A stretch of DNA of 64,000 nt from Terrihalobacillus insolitus (lineage in GTDB: Bacteria; Bacillota; Bacilli; Bacillales; Amphibacillaceae), in the NCBI RefSeq assembly GCF_028416575.1, contig NZ_JAMQKB010000002.1, forward strand, positions 248,001-312,000, given 5' to 3'. The translations under genes and the position numbers were made by a program. Positions 8,115-17,259 of this stretch are shown here, piece by piece. Numbering within the stretch: the first letter of the stretch is position 1; the number at the start of each line of letters is the position of its first letter. The notes beneath the pieces were generated by a model. The model was given only the letters and a program-made list of their open reading frames with translations, was not told the DNA's origin and searched no databases.

Positions 8115-9962
8115 TTATATTGCATCTAACATTTGGAATTGGGATTTTACTAAATCAAAGTATTCCCCTTTTCGGTCCATTAACTCCTGATGGTTACCTT
8201 GTTCCAATATTGTTCCATTTTCCAAGACGATAATTTTGTCCGCTTCCCTTATCGTTGAAAGACGGTGTGCAATCATAATGGAAGTGCGACCTTTTAAGAG
8301 CCTCTTTAATGCTTTTTGAATTTTTACTTCTGTTTCCGTATCAATGCTTGCAGTTGCTTCATCCAGTATAATAATTCTCGGATCAGCCAACAATGCTCTA
8401 GCAAACGACAATAATTGTCTTTCACCAGCAGACAGTATGTTTCCTCTTTCTTCTACTTCTGTTTGATAATCCTCCGCTAAACGTTGAATGAAATCGTCAG
8501 CCCCTACGACCTTGGCTGCTTCGATTACTTCTTCATCGGTAGCACTAGGGCGGCCAAATCGAATATTTTCCATTATTGTTCCCGAAAAAATAAACGTGTC
8601 TTGTAGAACAACACTAATATTGTTTCTCAAGCTATCAATTTTCATGTCCTTAACATCTTGGCCGTCAATTTTTACAGACCCTTTCGTTGGGTCATAGAAT
8701 CGACTAATTAAGTTTGCTATTGTTGATTTCCCTGAACCTGTATGTCCAACAAGCGCCACTGTCTGACCTGGTTTCATCTCAAGTGAAATTTCATGAAGTG
8801 CAATACGATCATCATCATAAGAGAACTGAACATGATCTAATTCAACATGTCCTCTCATATTTGAGAATTCTTTTGCATTTTCTTTTTCAGCGACATTTGG
8901 TCGTTCATCTAAAAATTCAAATATCCGTTCCGAAGATGCCATCGCTACAAGTAGCTGATTGTAAATTTGTCCTAATCTTGAAATAGGTTCCCAGAACATT
9001 CCTAAAAAGAAAGCAAAAGAAACGAACGTACCGATCTCTATTCCACCATTGGCTTCACCAAGAAGTAGTAATCGGGATCCATAGGAAATGAGAATAACGG
9101 TCCCTATTGCATTACTCATTTCTACAAATGGGCCAAAGTAAGCACTTTTCTTTGTAGCAATTCGCTCCGTTTCAAAATTGTCCGTGTTTACACCATCAAA
9201 GAACTCCGTGTTTTCTGTTTCTTGTGAAAAGGATTGTGTAATTCGAATCCCTTGAATACTTTCATTCAAATGAGAGTTCAGCCGGGATTTTTGAATTCGC
9301 ACATCCTGCCAAGATCGACGGATATTTCTTCTTAATTTAGTAGAAATATAGAACATAATTGGTAAAATGACCATTACGGCAAGTGCTAGCTTTGGACTAA
9401 GTACAAACAAGGTGACGAAAATTCCAACTAACATAAATAAATCCATTAAGAGGTTGATTATTCCATTCGTAAACAATTCCTGTAGGGAATTAACATCATT
9501 TAAGATACGAACTAAAATAGATCCTGCCGACCTTTTGTCAAAGAAATTATGGGATAAACGTTGAATGTGCGAAAATAACTGCCGTCGCAAATCGTAAATA
9601 ACATTTTGCCCTAACACGTTCACCCATTTAATTCGAAATACATTCGCTACATAACTGATCAGATAAAGTACACCAATTCCAATCACGAGATACATAAGAA
9701 AACTCATATCATTGTTGGCAATTGCCATATCTATTGCTACCTTACCAATAAGGATCGGCACAGCCAGTCGAACAAGTGTAGAAATCAACATAGCAATGAT
9801 GGATCCAGGCAACAATGTCTTACTATAAGGTTTTACATAACTTAATAATCTAAGCATCTGATTCCAATTAAATGGCTTTTCTACTGCTTGATCTAACGGA
9901 TAATAAAACCGTTTTAAATGATGGCTCTTTTTTTTCAGTTGATCTTTCGTACGTTTTGACAA
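8115..9962 (-). CDS. ABC exporter half with complete ATPase motifs
   Basis: The second half of a heterodimeric export ABC transporter: six membrane helices (about residues 35-330) fused to an ATPase domain. It has Walker A (GHTGSGKS), a variant signature (LSAGERQ), a consensus Walker B with catalytic Glu (IIILDEATASID) and the H-loop (AHRLST). Its partner upstream has Asp at the catalytic position, so only one competent ATP site is expected, as in TM287/288 and BmrC/BmrD. I start it at TTG 9962 because AGGGGGGG lies just before it; the ATG at 9989 overlaps the partner and lacks a ribosome site. The substrate is unknown; drugs or lipids are likely. Confidence 0.88.
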   Translation of the reverse strand: MSKRTKDQLKKKSHHLKRFYYPLDQAVEKPFNWNQMLRLLSYVKPYSKTLLPGSIIAMLISTLVRLAVPILIGKVAIDMAIANNDMSFLMYLVIGIGVLYLISYVANVFRIKWVNVLGQNVIYDLRRQLFSHIQRLSHNFFDKRSAGSILVRILNDVNSLQELFTNGIINLLMDLFMLVGIFVTLFVLSPKLALAVMVILPIMFYISTKLRRNIRRSWQDVRIQKSRLNSHLNESIQGIRITQSFSQETENTEFFDGVNTDNFETERIATKKSAYFGPFVEMSNAIGTVILISYGSRLLLLGEANGGIEIGTFVSFAFFLGMFWEPISRLGQIYNQLLVAMASSERIFEFLDERPNVAEKENAKEFSNMRGHVELDHVQFSYDDDRIALHEISLEMKPGQTVALVGHTGSGKSTIANLISRFYDPTKGSVKIDGQDVKDMKIDSLRNNISVVLQDTFIFSGTIMENIRFGRPSATDEEVIEAAKVVGADDFIQRLAEDYQTEVEERGNILSAGERQLLSFARALLADPRIIILDEATASIDTETEVKIQKALKRLLKGRTSIMIAHRLSTIREADKIIVLENGTILEQGNHQELMDRKGEYFDLVKSQFQMLDAI

Positions 9963-9975
9963 CTTTAATCCCCCC

Positions 9976-11727
9976 CTAGTTAACAGCATCCATTATTGCC
10001 TGTTTGTCTTGATACTGTATATCGTAAATGCGCTGATAGGGTCCATTATTTGTTAAAAGCTCTTCATGTGTTCCGCGTTCAACAATTCTCCCATTTTCTA
10101 AAACTAAAATTTCGTCTGCATGCTTTAAAGAAGAAATACGGTGGGCAATAATGAAGGTTGTTCGATCTTCCATTACTTCTTTTAACGCTTTTTGGATGTT
10201 AAATTCGGTTTCCATATCAACTGCTGACGTCGCATCATCTAGGACTAAGATGCTTGGATTAATTAGAATGGCTCGAGCAATTGCGATCCGCTGCTTTTGT
10301 CCTCCAGATAACCCCATACCTCTTTCACCAAGCATCGTGTCGTAGCCTTTTGGCATTTCCATGATGAATTCATGAGCCTGTGCTCGCTTCGCTGCATCCA
10401 CAATTTCTTCCATTGATGCACTTGGGTTTCCATATGCGATATTCTCTTTAATGGTAGTTGAGAATAAAAAGGACTCTTGAAGTACAAACCCTATATTTCG
10501 CCTTAATTCTTTTAAGTCATATGAGTCCACTTTTTTACCATCTACCAATACTTCCCCTGCTTCAGGTTCATAGAAACGGGTGATCAGCTGGGTAATACTT
10601 GTTTTCCCAGATCCTGTTGCCCCAACAAGTCCTATAGTTTTTCCAGGAGGTGCATCAAATGAAATATTTTTGAGTGCTGCATCATCATCTTCAATATAGG
10701 TCAACGTAACATCGTTAAACGTAACATGCCCATTGATCGATTTTTTGTCTAATGTGTTTTCTTTTTCAACAATATCTTCTTTTGCTTCTAAAATTTCTAG
10801 TAAGCGCTCACCAGATGCCTTCGCTTGTGAGAACATATTTATAACAAATCCAAGATTGATTAATGGCCATAAAATGTAGCTAATCAAACTAAAGAATGCC
10901 ACAAGTTCCCCTATGCCTAACTGTTCATCAACAACAAGGAATCCTCCATATGCGATCAGGACGACCATACATACGTTTCCAATGAATTCCATCAACGGAA
11001 AATATCGAGACCATATGTTAGAGGTGTGAATATATTTTCCACGATAATCTTCGTTACTTGAAGTAAATCGGCCAATTTCAAAATCCTCTTTTGACAAGGA
11101 TTTTACCGTATTCATCCCACTTACATTTTCTTGTATTCTAGTATTTAAGCGACCGAGTGACTTTCGAATATTCCGAAATGCGGGATGCACACGTCGGTCA
11201 AACTTGTAAACTACAATCGCTAAAAATGGCATAGCAGCCATCGTTGTCAATGTAAGCGTAACAGAGTAATAAAACATGACACTAATACTGACAACAATAA
11301 GAAGGACGAGGCGAATCAATTCTTTCATACCAGCGGCTAAAAAGAATTTAAATCCCTCCACATCCATTGTTAGCCTAGACATTAAATCTCCTGTTCTAGC
11401 ATTATCGTAATACGTAAAAGAAAGACGTTGGAGTTTTTTATATAAACCATCCCTCAATGTATAAACCGACTTCACTCCAAAAAGATCCCCGAGATATTGT
11501 TGCAGAAAATTTGCGATTCCTTTTACCATCATTAAGAGTATGAAACCAATCGATAGGTACGGAATTAAGTTGTACTGCTCTCCAAGTACAACATCATCAA
11601 TCGTAATTTGCAGAACGATCGGATAGACCACTGTAATCCCAGTAACCATCAAAACAAACACTATTGATAATAGGAAATACCTCCTAAACGGCCAATAATA
11701 CTGTTGAAGCTTTTTAAAGGTTTCCAT
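9976..11727 (-). CDS. ABC exporter half with degenerate Walker B
   Basis: The first half of the heterodimeric exporter, 583 residues, with the membrane domain before the ATPase domain. Walker A (GATGSGKT) and the signature LSGGQKQ are canonical. The Walker B end reads LVLDDATSAVD, with Asp for the catalytic Glu, the sign of the non-catalytic site in BmrC- and TM287-like subunits. I start at the ATG at 11727, behind GGGGGAGGG; the upstream ATG at 11796 adds a poor, non-conserved 23 residues. The length equals YheI/YknU (585). It could be related to YheIH or YknUV of B. subtilis; neighbours do not decide. Confidence 0.88.
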   Translation of the reverse strand: METFKKLQQYYWPFRRYFLLSIVFVLMVTGITVVYPIVLQITIDDVVLGEQYNLIPYLSIGFILLMMVKGIANFLQQYLGDLFGVKSVYTLRDGLYKKLQRLSFTYYDNARTGDLMSRLTMDVEGFKFFLAAGMKELIRLVLLIVVSISVMFYYSVTLTLTTMAAMPFLAIVVYKFDRRVHPAFRNIRKSLGRLNTRIQENVSGMNTVKSLSKEDFEIGRFTSSNEDYRGKYIHTSNIWSRYFPLMEFIGNVCMVVLIAYGGFLVVDEQLGIGELVAFFSLISYILWPLINLGFVINMFSQAKASGERLLEILEAKEDIVEKENTLDKKSINGHVTFNDVTLTYIEDDDAALKNISFDAPPGKTIGLVGATGSGKTSITQLITRFYEPEAGEVLVDGKKVDSYDLKELRRNIGFVLQESFLFSTTIKENIAYGNPSASMEEIVDAAKRAQAHEFIMEMPKGYDTMLGERGMGLSGGQKQRIAIARAILINPSILVLDDATSAVDMETEFNIQKALKEVMEDRTTFIIAHRISSLKHADEILVLENGRIVERGTHEELLTNNGPYQRIYDIQYQDKQAIMDAVN

Positions 11728-11861
11728 CGTTTCCCTCCCCCTGATGAATTTTTTACCGTAATAATAAATATATCGGGTATCGAAATAAATTTCCACCTAT
11801 TTGGCTTAATTTTTTTAAAGTTTTTTTGTAATAATTCTTGACTTTTTTAAAGAGAAATCAA

Positions 11862-11890
11862 AAACCCCCTGTTTTCAGTAACAAGGGGTT
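11862..11890 (-). terminator. Terminator after ykuV
   Basis: AACCCCCTGTT and AACAAGGGGTT form a stem with one mismatch. On the minus strand it is followed by TTTTTGATTTC, a clear U-tract. Confidence 0.7.
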
Positions 11891-11902
11891 CGTTTTATCA
11901 TT

Positions 11903-12349
11903 TTAAGTCTTACCAAGGACACGATTCACACGTTTACGAAGCATTTTCATTCCTCCACCACCTGCTTGAAAGTGACGCAGCTTTCCATCAACGTCAAAAA
12001 CATAGTAGGAGGGAACATATTTATTATCAAATGCATCATTTAGCTTCCTGTCGTTATCAACGAAAATGGTTTGTGAAATATCGTACTGTTTTGCAATCTC
12101 CTTAATCTTGTCAAGATCTAAATCCTTTTCAGATCTTGGTATATGGACAGCGAGGACATTTAGTTCCTTCTCATATTCATCTCTAAATTCGTTTACTTTC
12201 GGCATTGCCTCTTTACACAGCTCACAGCTTACAGACCAAAAGTGGATTAATGTCGGCTTGTTACCAATCAAAGCTTCTTTCCTTATTTCACTACCATTAA
12301 GCCACTCTGATTCACCTAGTAGCTCTGGCATTTCATCACGCAACTTCAT
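11903..12349 (-). CDS. ykuV: Thiol-disulfide oxidoreductase YkuV
   Basis: A 148-residue cytosolic thioredoxin-fold protein without signal peptide. The redox site is Cys42-Glu-Leu-Cys45 (FWSVSCELC), matching B. subtilis YkuV, which has CHLC there. The cis-proline region (KYVPSYYVFD) is also conserved. YkuV reduces disulfides in the cytoplasm. It is followed by its own terminator and lies downstream of the peroxiredoxin ykuU, as in B. subtilis, suggesting that the pair shares a role in peroxide or thiol balance. Confidence 0.9.
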   Translation of the reverse strand: MKLRDEMPELLGESEWLNGSEIRKEALIGNKPTLIHFWSVSCELCKEAMPKVNEFRDEYEKELNVLAVHIPRSEKDLDLDKIKEIAKQYDISQTIFVDNDRKLNDAFDNKYVPSYYVFDVDGKLRHFQAGGGGMKMLRKRVNRVLGKT

Positions 12350-12420
12350 ATATTTTTCTCCTCCTTTAAACGCTTCAAATAAACAGACCCATCATATATA
12401 GGAGACGAGTAGAAGAGATA

Positions 12421-12461
12421 CGTCGCTTAACATTTGGTGACTTTTTGAACAACCTCTTATA
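12421..12461. repeat. Solo MITE end overlapping the ykuU stop codon
   Basis: CATTTGGTGACTTTTTGAAC plus ACCTCTTATA reproduces the right end of the 287-bp MITE with few changes, but no left end or core is present. The ykuU stop codon (12457-12459) lies inside its last bases. Confidence 0.6.
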
Positions 12462-12999
12462 GCGTCGCTTGGCCTGGTTTCCAATCTGCTGGACATAATC
12501 CACCAGTTTGTAATGCTTGCAACACACGAAGAGTCTCATCAACATCACGGCCTATATTGTTATGATTCACTACTTGATATTGGAGTTCTCCTTCTGGATT
12601 GATAATAAAAAGACCCCGAAGTGCAACACCTTCTTCATCAATTAATACACCATAATCACGGGCAATTTTATGATTGGTATCTGCAGCTAAAGGATATTGT
12701 AAATCACCTAGGCCGTTTTTATCCCGCGACGTATTAATCCATGCCAAATGTGTGTGGATTGTATCAGTGGAAACACCAATCACTTCCGCATCAAGATCTT
12801 CAAACTCATCAAAACGATCAGATAAGGCTGTAATTTCTGTTGGGCAAACAAACGTAAAATCCATTGGATAGAAAAAGAGAACCGTCCATTTATCCTCTTT
12901 CATGTTCTCCTCCAGAGACACCTTGCCAAATTCTTTGTTTGGAAGTACAGCCTCCATTTCAAATCGTGGAGCTTGTTTTGCTACCATACGTTCTACCAT
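12457..12999 (-). CDS. ykuU: 2-Cys peroxiredoxin YkuU
   Basis: A 180-residue AhpC/Prx1-type peroxiredoxin that reduces hydrogen and organic peroxides using thiols. The peroxidatic Cys52 sits in FVCPTE, the resolving Cys169 in GLCPADWKPG. The ATG at 12999 is chosen because GGAGG lies eight bases before it, and this gives the same 180-residue length as B. subtilis YkuU. An upstream ATG at 13014 overlaps the ribosome site itself. The stop codon lies inside a solo MITE end. Confidence 0.92.
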   Translation of the reverse strand: MVERMVAKQAPRFEMEAVLPNKEFGKVSLEENMKEDKWTVLFFYPMDFTFVCPTEITALSDRFDEFEDLDAEVIGVSTDTIHTHLAWINTSRDKNGLGDLQYPLAADTNHKIARDYGVLIDEEGVALRGLFIINPEGELQYQVVNHNNIGRDVDETLRVLQALQTGGLCPADWKPGQATL

Positions 13000-13214
13000 A
13001 TGTAATTCCTCCATTATTATATATTAAGTGAATACGTTTGTTTATTATGCCCAACATAGTAAAAAATAGTACCATTCATCTTGGATTTTTTTACATGTTA
13101 TCGTATGATCATTTTCTTTTCGGGGTGCGTGTTCCATCTTGAAAATCATATAACTTGTCCATAAAAATCCTTTATATTATCGTAAATAATGAGTTCCTAG
13201 AAAGGAGAATATAT

Positions 13215-14039
13215 ATGGATTTATTTAATGATTTTGATATAACTGCAATAGTGGGGCCTGTTGTTTCAAATGGATTAAAAATAATCTTGTTAATTGTAGC
13301 ATTTATGATTGCTTCACCTATTGGAAAAAAGGTAATTAAGTTGTCGATAGAAAGAGCAGGTAAACACCATCAAGTTAATAAAGGAAGAACAAGAACATTA
13401 GAAAAACTATTAATTAATGCATTCTCTTATACATTAATCTTCCTTTTTATTGCAATGCTGCTTGGCATATTTGAAATTGAAATAGGACCGCTTTTAGCTG
13501 GTGCTGGTATTCTCGGTCTAGCAATAGGTTTTGGTGCCCAAGGTCTTGTGAGTGATGTTGTGACAGGATTCTTCCTCTTACTAGAAAAACAAATTGATGT
13601 TGATGACTATGTGACAACTGGTGGCTTTGAAGGAATTGTAGAAGAAGTTGGGCTACGTACAACTAAAATTAGAAGCTTTGATGGCACATTAAACTTCATT
13701 CCTAATCGAAATATTTCCGGTGTAAGTAATCACTCCCGCGGCAATATGCGGGCACTCGTAGATATTGGAATTAGTTATGAAGAAAATATGGATGAGGCGA
13801 TGAAAGTTTTGCAAAATGTCTGTGATGAATTTGCTTCTGATGAGCGAATGAAAGAAGGGCCAGATGTTCTAGGCGTACAGCAGATGGGTTCCTCTGATGT
13901 TGTCCTTCGTATTATTGGCTTTACGGAAAACATGGAGCAATGGGCAGTAGAAAGAGACCTTAGAAAAAGACTGAAGGAAGCTCTCGATACTGCTGGAATT
14001 GAAATCCCATACCCACACCAAGTCAATATTACAAAGTAA
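13215..14039 (+). CDS. ykuT: MscS-type mechanosensitive channel YkuT
   Basis: A 274-residue small-conductance mechanosensitive channel that releases solutes on osmotic downshift. Three hydrophobic helices (about residues 18-40, 68-90 and 95-125) precede a cytosolic beta and alpha-beta domain. The pore helix has the Gly/Ala-rich pattern AGAGILGLAIGFGAQGLV. The start is the ATG at 13215 after AAAGGAG; the upstream ATG at 13155 has no ribosome site. It diverges from ykuU and matches YkuT in place and size. Confidence 0.88.
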   Translation: MDLFNDFDITAIVGPVVSNGLKIILLIVAFMIASPIGKKVIKLSIERAGKHHQVNKGRTRTLEKLLINAFSYTLIFLFIAMLLGIFEIEIGPLLAGAGILGLAIGFGAQGLVSDVVTGFFLLLEKQIDVDDYVTTGGFEGIVEEVGLRTTKIRSFDGTLNFIPNRNISGVSNHSRGNMRALVDIGISYEENMDEAMKVLQNVCDEFASDERMKEGPDVLGVQQMGSSDVVLRIIGFTENMEQWAVERDLRKRLKEALDTAGIEIPYPHQVNITK

Positions 14040-14084
14040 TTCATTCATGCATTTATTACCCATTCAACTTTTATAGAGGATGTT

Positions 14085-14120
14085 CAAAAAATAACAGAAG
14101 GAAGCTGCTCCCTTCTGTTA
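14085..14120 (-). terminator. Terminator after ykuS
   Basis: TAACAGAAGG and CCTTCTGTTA form a perfect 10-bp stem. On the minus strand it is followed by TTTTTTGAAC. The U-run belongs to a copy of the GAGGATGTTCAA tip motif (14071-14087). Confidence 0.7.
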
Positions 14121-14125
14121 TCGTA

Positions 14126-14368
14126 TTATTGTAAGCGACTTTCCACCTCTTGTGTTACTTCTTCAGCGGTCAGTCCTTCTGCATTAATGACAGAACCTTG
14201 CGTACTCGTTGTAGCAATTCCCATTACATTTTTATCTTGACCAGAGATGACACAACAATCAACACCCTTTGCATCCTCTTCTTGCCGAAGATCAACGATA
14301 TCATACCCTTTTTCTTGAAGTGCTGCCTTAATATCAGATAATGATCCTTCAATTCCAACTCGTGCCAA
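14126..14368 (-). CDS. ykuS: UPF0180 protein YkuS
   Basis: An 80-residue soluble protein of family UPF0180, near-identical in plan to B. subtilis YkuS: MARVGIEGSL at the start, the CCVISGQDKN stretch with paired cysteines, and a Gly/Thr-rich second half. AGGAGG precedes the ATG. The molecular function is unknown. It lies between ykuT and dapL as in Bacillus, with its own terminator. Confidence 0.88.
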   Translation of the reverse strand: MARVGIEGSLSDIKAALQEKGYDIVDLRQEEDAKGVDCCVISGQDKNVMGIATTSTQGSVINAEGLTAEEVTQEVESRLQ

Positions 14369-14483
14369 TTGAATACCTCCTCAGAATTTTATACACGTTT
14401 ATCTTTTCCAAGTTATGACTTCGTATTCAAGAGTTTGTTCAAAAAAGGGAATCACTTGCTTGGAACGAGAGAATTGAACGCAC

Positions 14484-15599
14484 TTAAAGCCTTCTTAAAG
14501 TTGATTCAACAACATCAACCCCAACCTGGAGCGCTTCTTCCTTCGGATTCAATTTTGCGTGATGTAGGCCATACCCTGAATCAACCCCTAACCAGAACAT
14601 GAATCCTGGTATCTCTTTTAACATATAGCCAAAATCCTCTCCCGTCATAGCTGGACCTGCTTCTTGGTACTGAACACCGATTGCTTCTACCGTGCTTTTA
14701 AAGCGTTTAACGAGATTTGCATCATTAAATACTTGATAATAATTCGATCCATAGTCAATCGAAATGGAGCAATCAGCGGAAATTTCGAAGCCTTTGGCCA
14801 TTTGTTCTATGTTTTGTTTAATGTCATCTATAACAGGAGCCTTTAACGTGCGAATTGTCCCCTCTATGCGCGCTTCTTCCGCAATGACATTTTGAACAAA
14901 CCCACCACTTATCTTGCCAATTGAAATAACTGCGCTTTGCAGCGGGTCCATTTTTCGAGAAACGATTTGTTGAAGCTGTGTTACAAAGCTGCTAGCAGTT
15001 ACGACCATGTCCTTTGTTAAATGGGGGTATGCCGCATGACCGCCTTTTCCCTTAAAATGAACAAAAAGTTCACTCGTATTTGCAAAAAGTAAACCAGCTC
15101 TCGAAGATACCGTACCTACTGGAAGCTCTGGAGCTATATGAAGCGCAAATATAACGTCTGGGTTCCATTGTTTCCATTCGCTCGATTGCAGGAAAGGCAA
15201 TGCACCTCCTGGGCCTTCCTCGGCTGGTTGAAAAATAAATACAACATCATCATCGATTGGTTGATTAATAAGACGTTCTAACACCCCAAGTGCAATTGTC
15301 ATGTGAAAGTCATGTCCACAAGCATGCATGTTGCCCTTGTGCATGGATTCAAATTCTAGTCCTGTTGCTTCATGAATAGGTAGACCATCTATATCAGCCC
15401 GAAAGCCAATTGTTCTAATAGGATTTTTTCCCGAAACCTTAACTAAAATACCTGTTCTCCACTGTTTTACCTCAACATGTCTCTTTTTCATTCTCTCAAC
15501 CTTCTGAAGTAAATATGCTTGTGTCTTTATCTCCTGAAAGCCGAGCTCAGGTATCTGGTGTAAAGTTCTCCTAGTTTCCTGTAGTGTAGTATAATCCAT
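14484..15599 (-). CDS. dapL: N-acetyldiaminopimelate deacetylase
   Basis: A 371-residue M20-family zinc amidohydrolase (YkuR) that removes acetate from N-acetyl-LL-diaminopimelate, the last step of the acetylated lysine/peptidoglycan branch. Metal motifs HACGHDFHM and PAEEGPGGA are present. The start is ATG 15599 behind GGGGGGAAG; a 24-residue upstream extension to 15671 overlaps the dapH terminator and is unlikely. It follows dapH directly, with a hairpin between them. Hippurate-type hydrolases share this fold, but the dapH neighbour decides the call. Confidence 0.9.
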   Translation of the reverse strand: MDYTTLQETRRTLHQIPELGFQEIKTQAYLLQKVERMKKRHVEVKQWRTGILVKVSGKNPIRTIGFRADIDGLPIHEATGLEFESMHKGNMHACGHDFHMTIALGVLERLINQPIDDDVVFIFQPAEEGPGGALPFLQSSEWKQWNPDVIFALHIAPELPVGTVSSRAGLLFANTSELFVHFKGKGGHAAYPHLTKDMVVTASSFVTQLQQIVSRKMDPLQSAVISIGKISGGFVQNVIAEEARIEGTIRTLKAPVIDDIKQNIEQMAKGFEISADCSISIDYGSNYYQVFNDANLVKRFKSTVEAIGVQYQEAGPAMTGEDFGYMLKEIPGFMFWLGVDSGYGLHHAKLNPKEEALQVGVDVVESTLRRL

Positions 15600-15633
15600 T
15601 TGTTCTTCCCCCCCCAAACTTTCATTCTCATCG

Positions 15634-15664
15634 ATAAAAAGACAGGAGAATGAATCTCCTGCCC
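15634..15664 (-). terminator. Hairpin with U-tract between dapH and dapL
   Basis: CAGGAGA and TCTCCTG form a 7-bp perfect stem with a 5-base loop. On the minus strand it is followed by TCTTTTTATC. It may end most dapH transcripts and lower dapL expression relative to dapH. Confidence 0.6.
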
Positions 15665-15673
15665 TGTTCATGA

Positions 15674-16393
15674 CTACTGATCCAGTTTCCTTAGTTCTTG
15701 CTTGATCTCAGTCTTTGCTTTCGTTTGGTCGTCAATTTCTTTCAGTATTTTTGCGGGGGTACCTGCTACTAATGTGTTCGGTGGGACATCTTTTGTAACG
15801 ATAGCACCAGCAGCAACGACAGCGCCTTTTCCGACAGTTACACCCTCAAGTACAACAGCATTGGCACCTATAACAACATCATCTTCAATGACAACGGGCT
15901 TAGCAGAAGGTGGTTCAATGACTCCCGCTAATACGGAGCCAGCACCGATATGACAGTTCTTTCCAACGGTTGCTCTTCCTCCTAGCGTCACATTCATATC
16001 AATCATCGTACCACTACCAACAACAGAGCCAATATTAATCATTGCTCCCATCATAATGACACAGCCATCGCCTATTTCGACTTGATCACGAATAACCGCT
16101 CCAGGTTCAATTCGAGCATTAATATTTTTAAGGTCTAACAAAGGAATGGCAGAATTTCGTCGATCGTTTTCAACCACATAATCTTCAACCTTGTCCTTTT
16201 GTTGATCGAGTATATTTTGGATATCCTTCCATTCACCAAAAAGAATACCTGTGTTTCCCGTTACAAAATCCTTCACACTCTCTGGAAATGAGATATCCTC
16301 TAATTGTTTCCCTTTAATATAAACCTTTACAGGCGTTGATTTTTTGCTGTTTGAAATAAAAGAAATTATTTCGTTTGCATCCATCATTTTCAA
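15674..16393 (-). CDS. dapH: Tetrahydrodipicolinate N-acetyltransferase
   Basis: A 239-residue left-handed beta-helix acyltransferase that acetylates tetrahydrodipicolinate, opening the acetylated diaminopimelate branch. The N-terminal DapH domain starts [13 protein letters not shown]. From about residue 90, hexapeptide repeats run through [15 protein letters not shown], then a PPSAKPVVI block that is nearly invariant in DapH. AGGAGG lies close before the ATG. Its product is handled by PatA (encoded at 21.7 kb) and DapL. Confidence 0.95.
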   Translation of the reverse strand: MKMMDANEIISFISNSKKSTPVKVYIKGKQLEDISFPESVKDFVTGNTGILFGEWKDIQNILDQQKDKVEDYVVENDRRNSAIPLLDLKNINARIEPGAVIRDQVEIGDGCVIMMGAMINIGSVVGSGTMIDMNVTLGGRATVGKNCHIGAGSVLAGVIEPPSAKPVVIEDDVVIGANAVVLEGVTVGKGAVVAAGAIVTKDVPPNTLVAGTPAKILKEIDDQTKAKTEIKQELRKLDQ

Positions 16394-16484
16394 TCTGCTT
16401 TTCCTCCTATGTATTAAAAAACTATTTTCTCTACTTTACCAAAAGAACTTCTGTCTATTCAAGAAATATCACTCTTCTTAATTA

Positions 16485-16524
16485 TTAAAGGGCTCCTGAC
16501 TTATATATGACAAGAGCCCTTTAA
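16485..16524 (-). terminator. Terminator after darB
   Basis: TTAAAGGGCTC and GAGCCCTTTAA form a perfect 11-bp stem. On the minus strand it is followed by an AT-rich tail. Confidence 0.65.
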
Positions 16525-16537
16525 ACTTTTCTACACT

Positions 16538-16990
16538 TTATTCGGTTTTGCTTTTATTGGCGTGAAGGTCTTTATTCAACTGCTTGAGAATTGCTCTCCT
16601 TGTCAAAATCCCATCAAAATACCCTTCTTCATCCGCAACACATACAAACGGGTAATCAATAACGGCTTTTAAAGCTACCAAAAAAGAATCGGACTTTTTT
16701 AAACAAGGCACATCCTTTTGCATTACGTCGTTTACAGTGATTTTAGATAAACGTTCCATTTCAAACCGCTCAATGCCAAGAATATGATTTAAAATGACCG
16801 TTTTACCAATGGTTCCCTTTAGTTTATAAGATGTATCCAAAACAGGCACTGCAGAATAACCAGATTTCACTAACACCAATAAAGCATGTTCCAATGGATT
16901 AGCCAATTGGACGTGAGCAACTTTTTCAGAAGAAATCATTAATTCCTCAACCACAATTTCAGTTAATGGTTTATGTTGAACACTTGTCAC
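16538..16990 (-). CDS. darB: CBS-domain c-di-AMP receptor DarB (YkuL)
   Basis: A 150-residue cytosolic protein made of two CBS domains (about residues 15-70 and 85-140). The block EKVAHVQ..NPLEHALLVL..GYSAVPVLD follows B. subtilis YkuL closely. In that organism DarB binds c-di-AMP and, when free, stimulates the alarmone synthetase Rel and pyruvate carboxylase. It has its own terminator. The functional call is by homology and position in the yku cluster. Confidence 0.87.
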   Translation of the reverse strand: MTSVQHKPLTEIVVEELMISSEKVAHVQLANPLEHALLVLVKSGYSAVPVLDTSYKLKGTIGKTVILNHILGIERFEMERLSKITVNDVMQKDVPCLKKSDSFLVALKAVIDYPFVCVADEEGYFDGILTRRAILKQLNKDLHANKSKTE

Positions 16991-17259
16991 AGTAACACTC
17001 CCTTAGGATAATGCCCAAAAAATTTTTTTGAACATTTACATTCATTTAATTGAAGGAGTTTTCATTTACGCTTTTTAATCCCATACATAGTTTACCACAA
17101 ATAACCTAAACAGACCACGGAAACGAATGACGGAATTTTTAAGAACACACATGATAAAACCCTTTATTTTACTTTACATATTTTATTCCAAAATCCAAGG
17201 CAATACATGCTATAATGCAGTTACCCATTCTAGAGTATTAAGAAAGGTTCGAGTGTTGC

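Noticed and set aside
8115..11727. Calling the ABC pair CydCD
   Set aside because: No adjacency to cydAB in one transcript: a terminator and the YfhD-like gene intervene. The degenerate Walker B pattern fits BmrCD-type exporters better.
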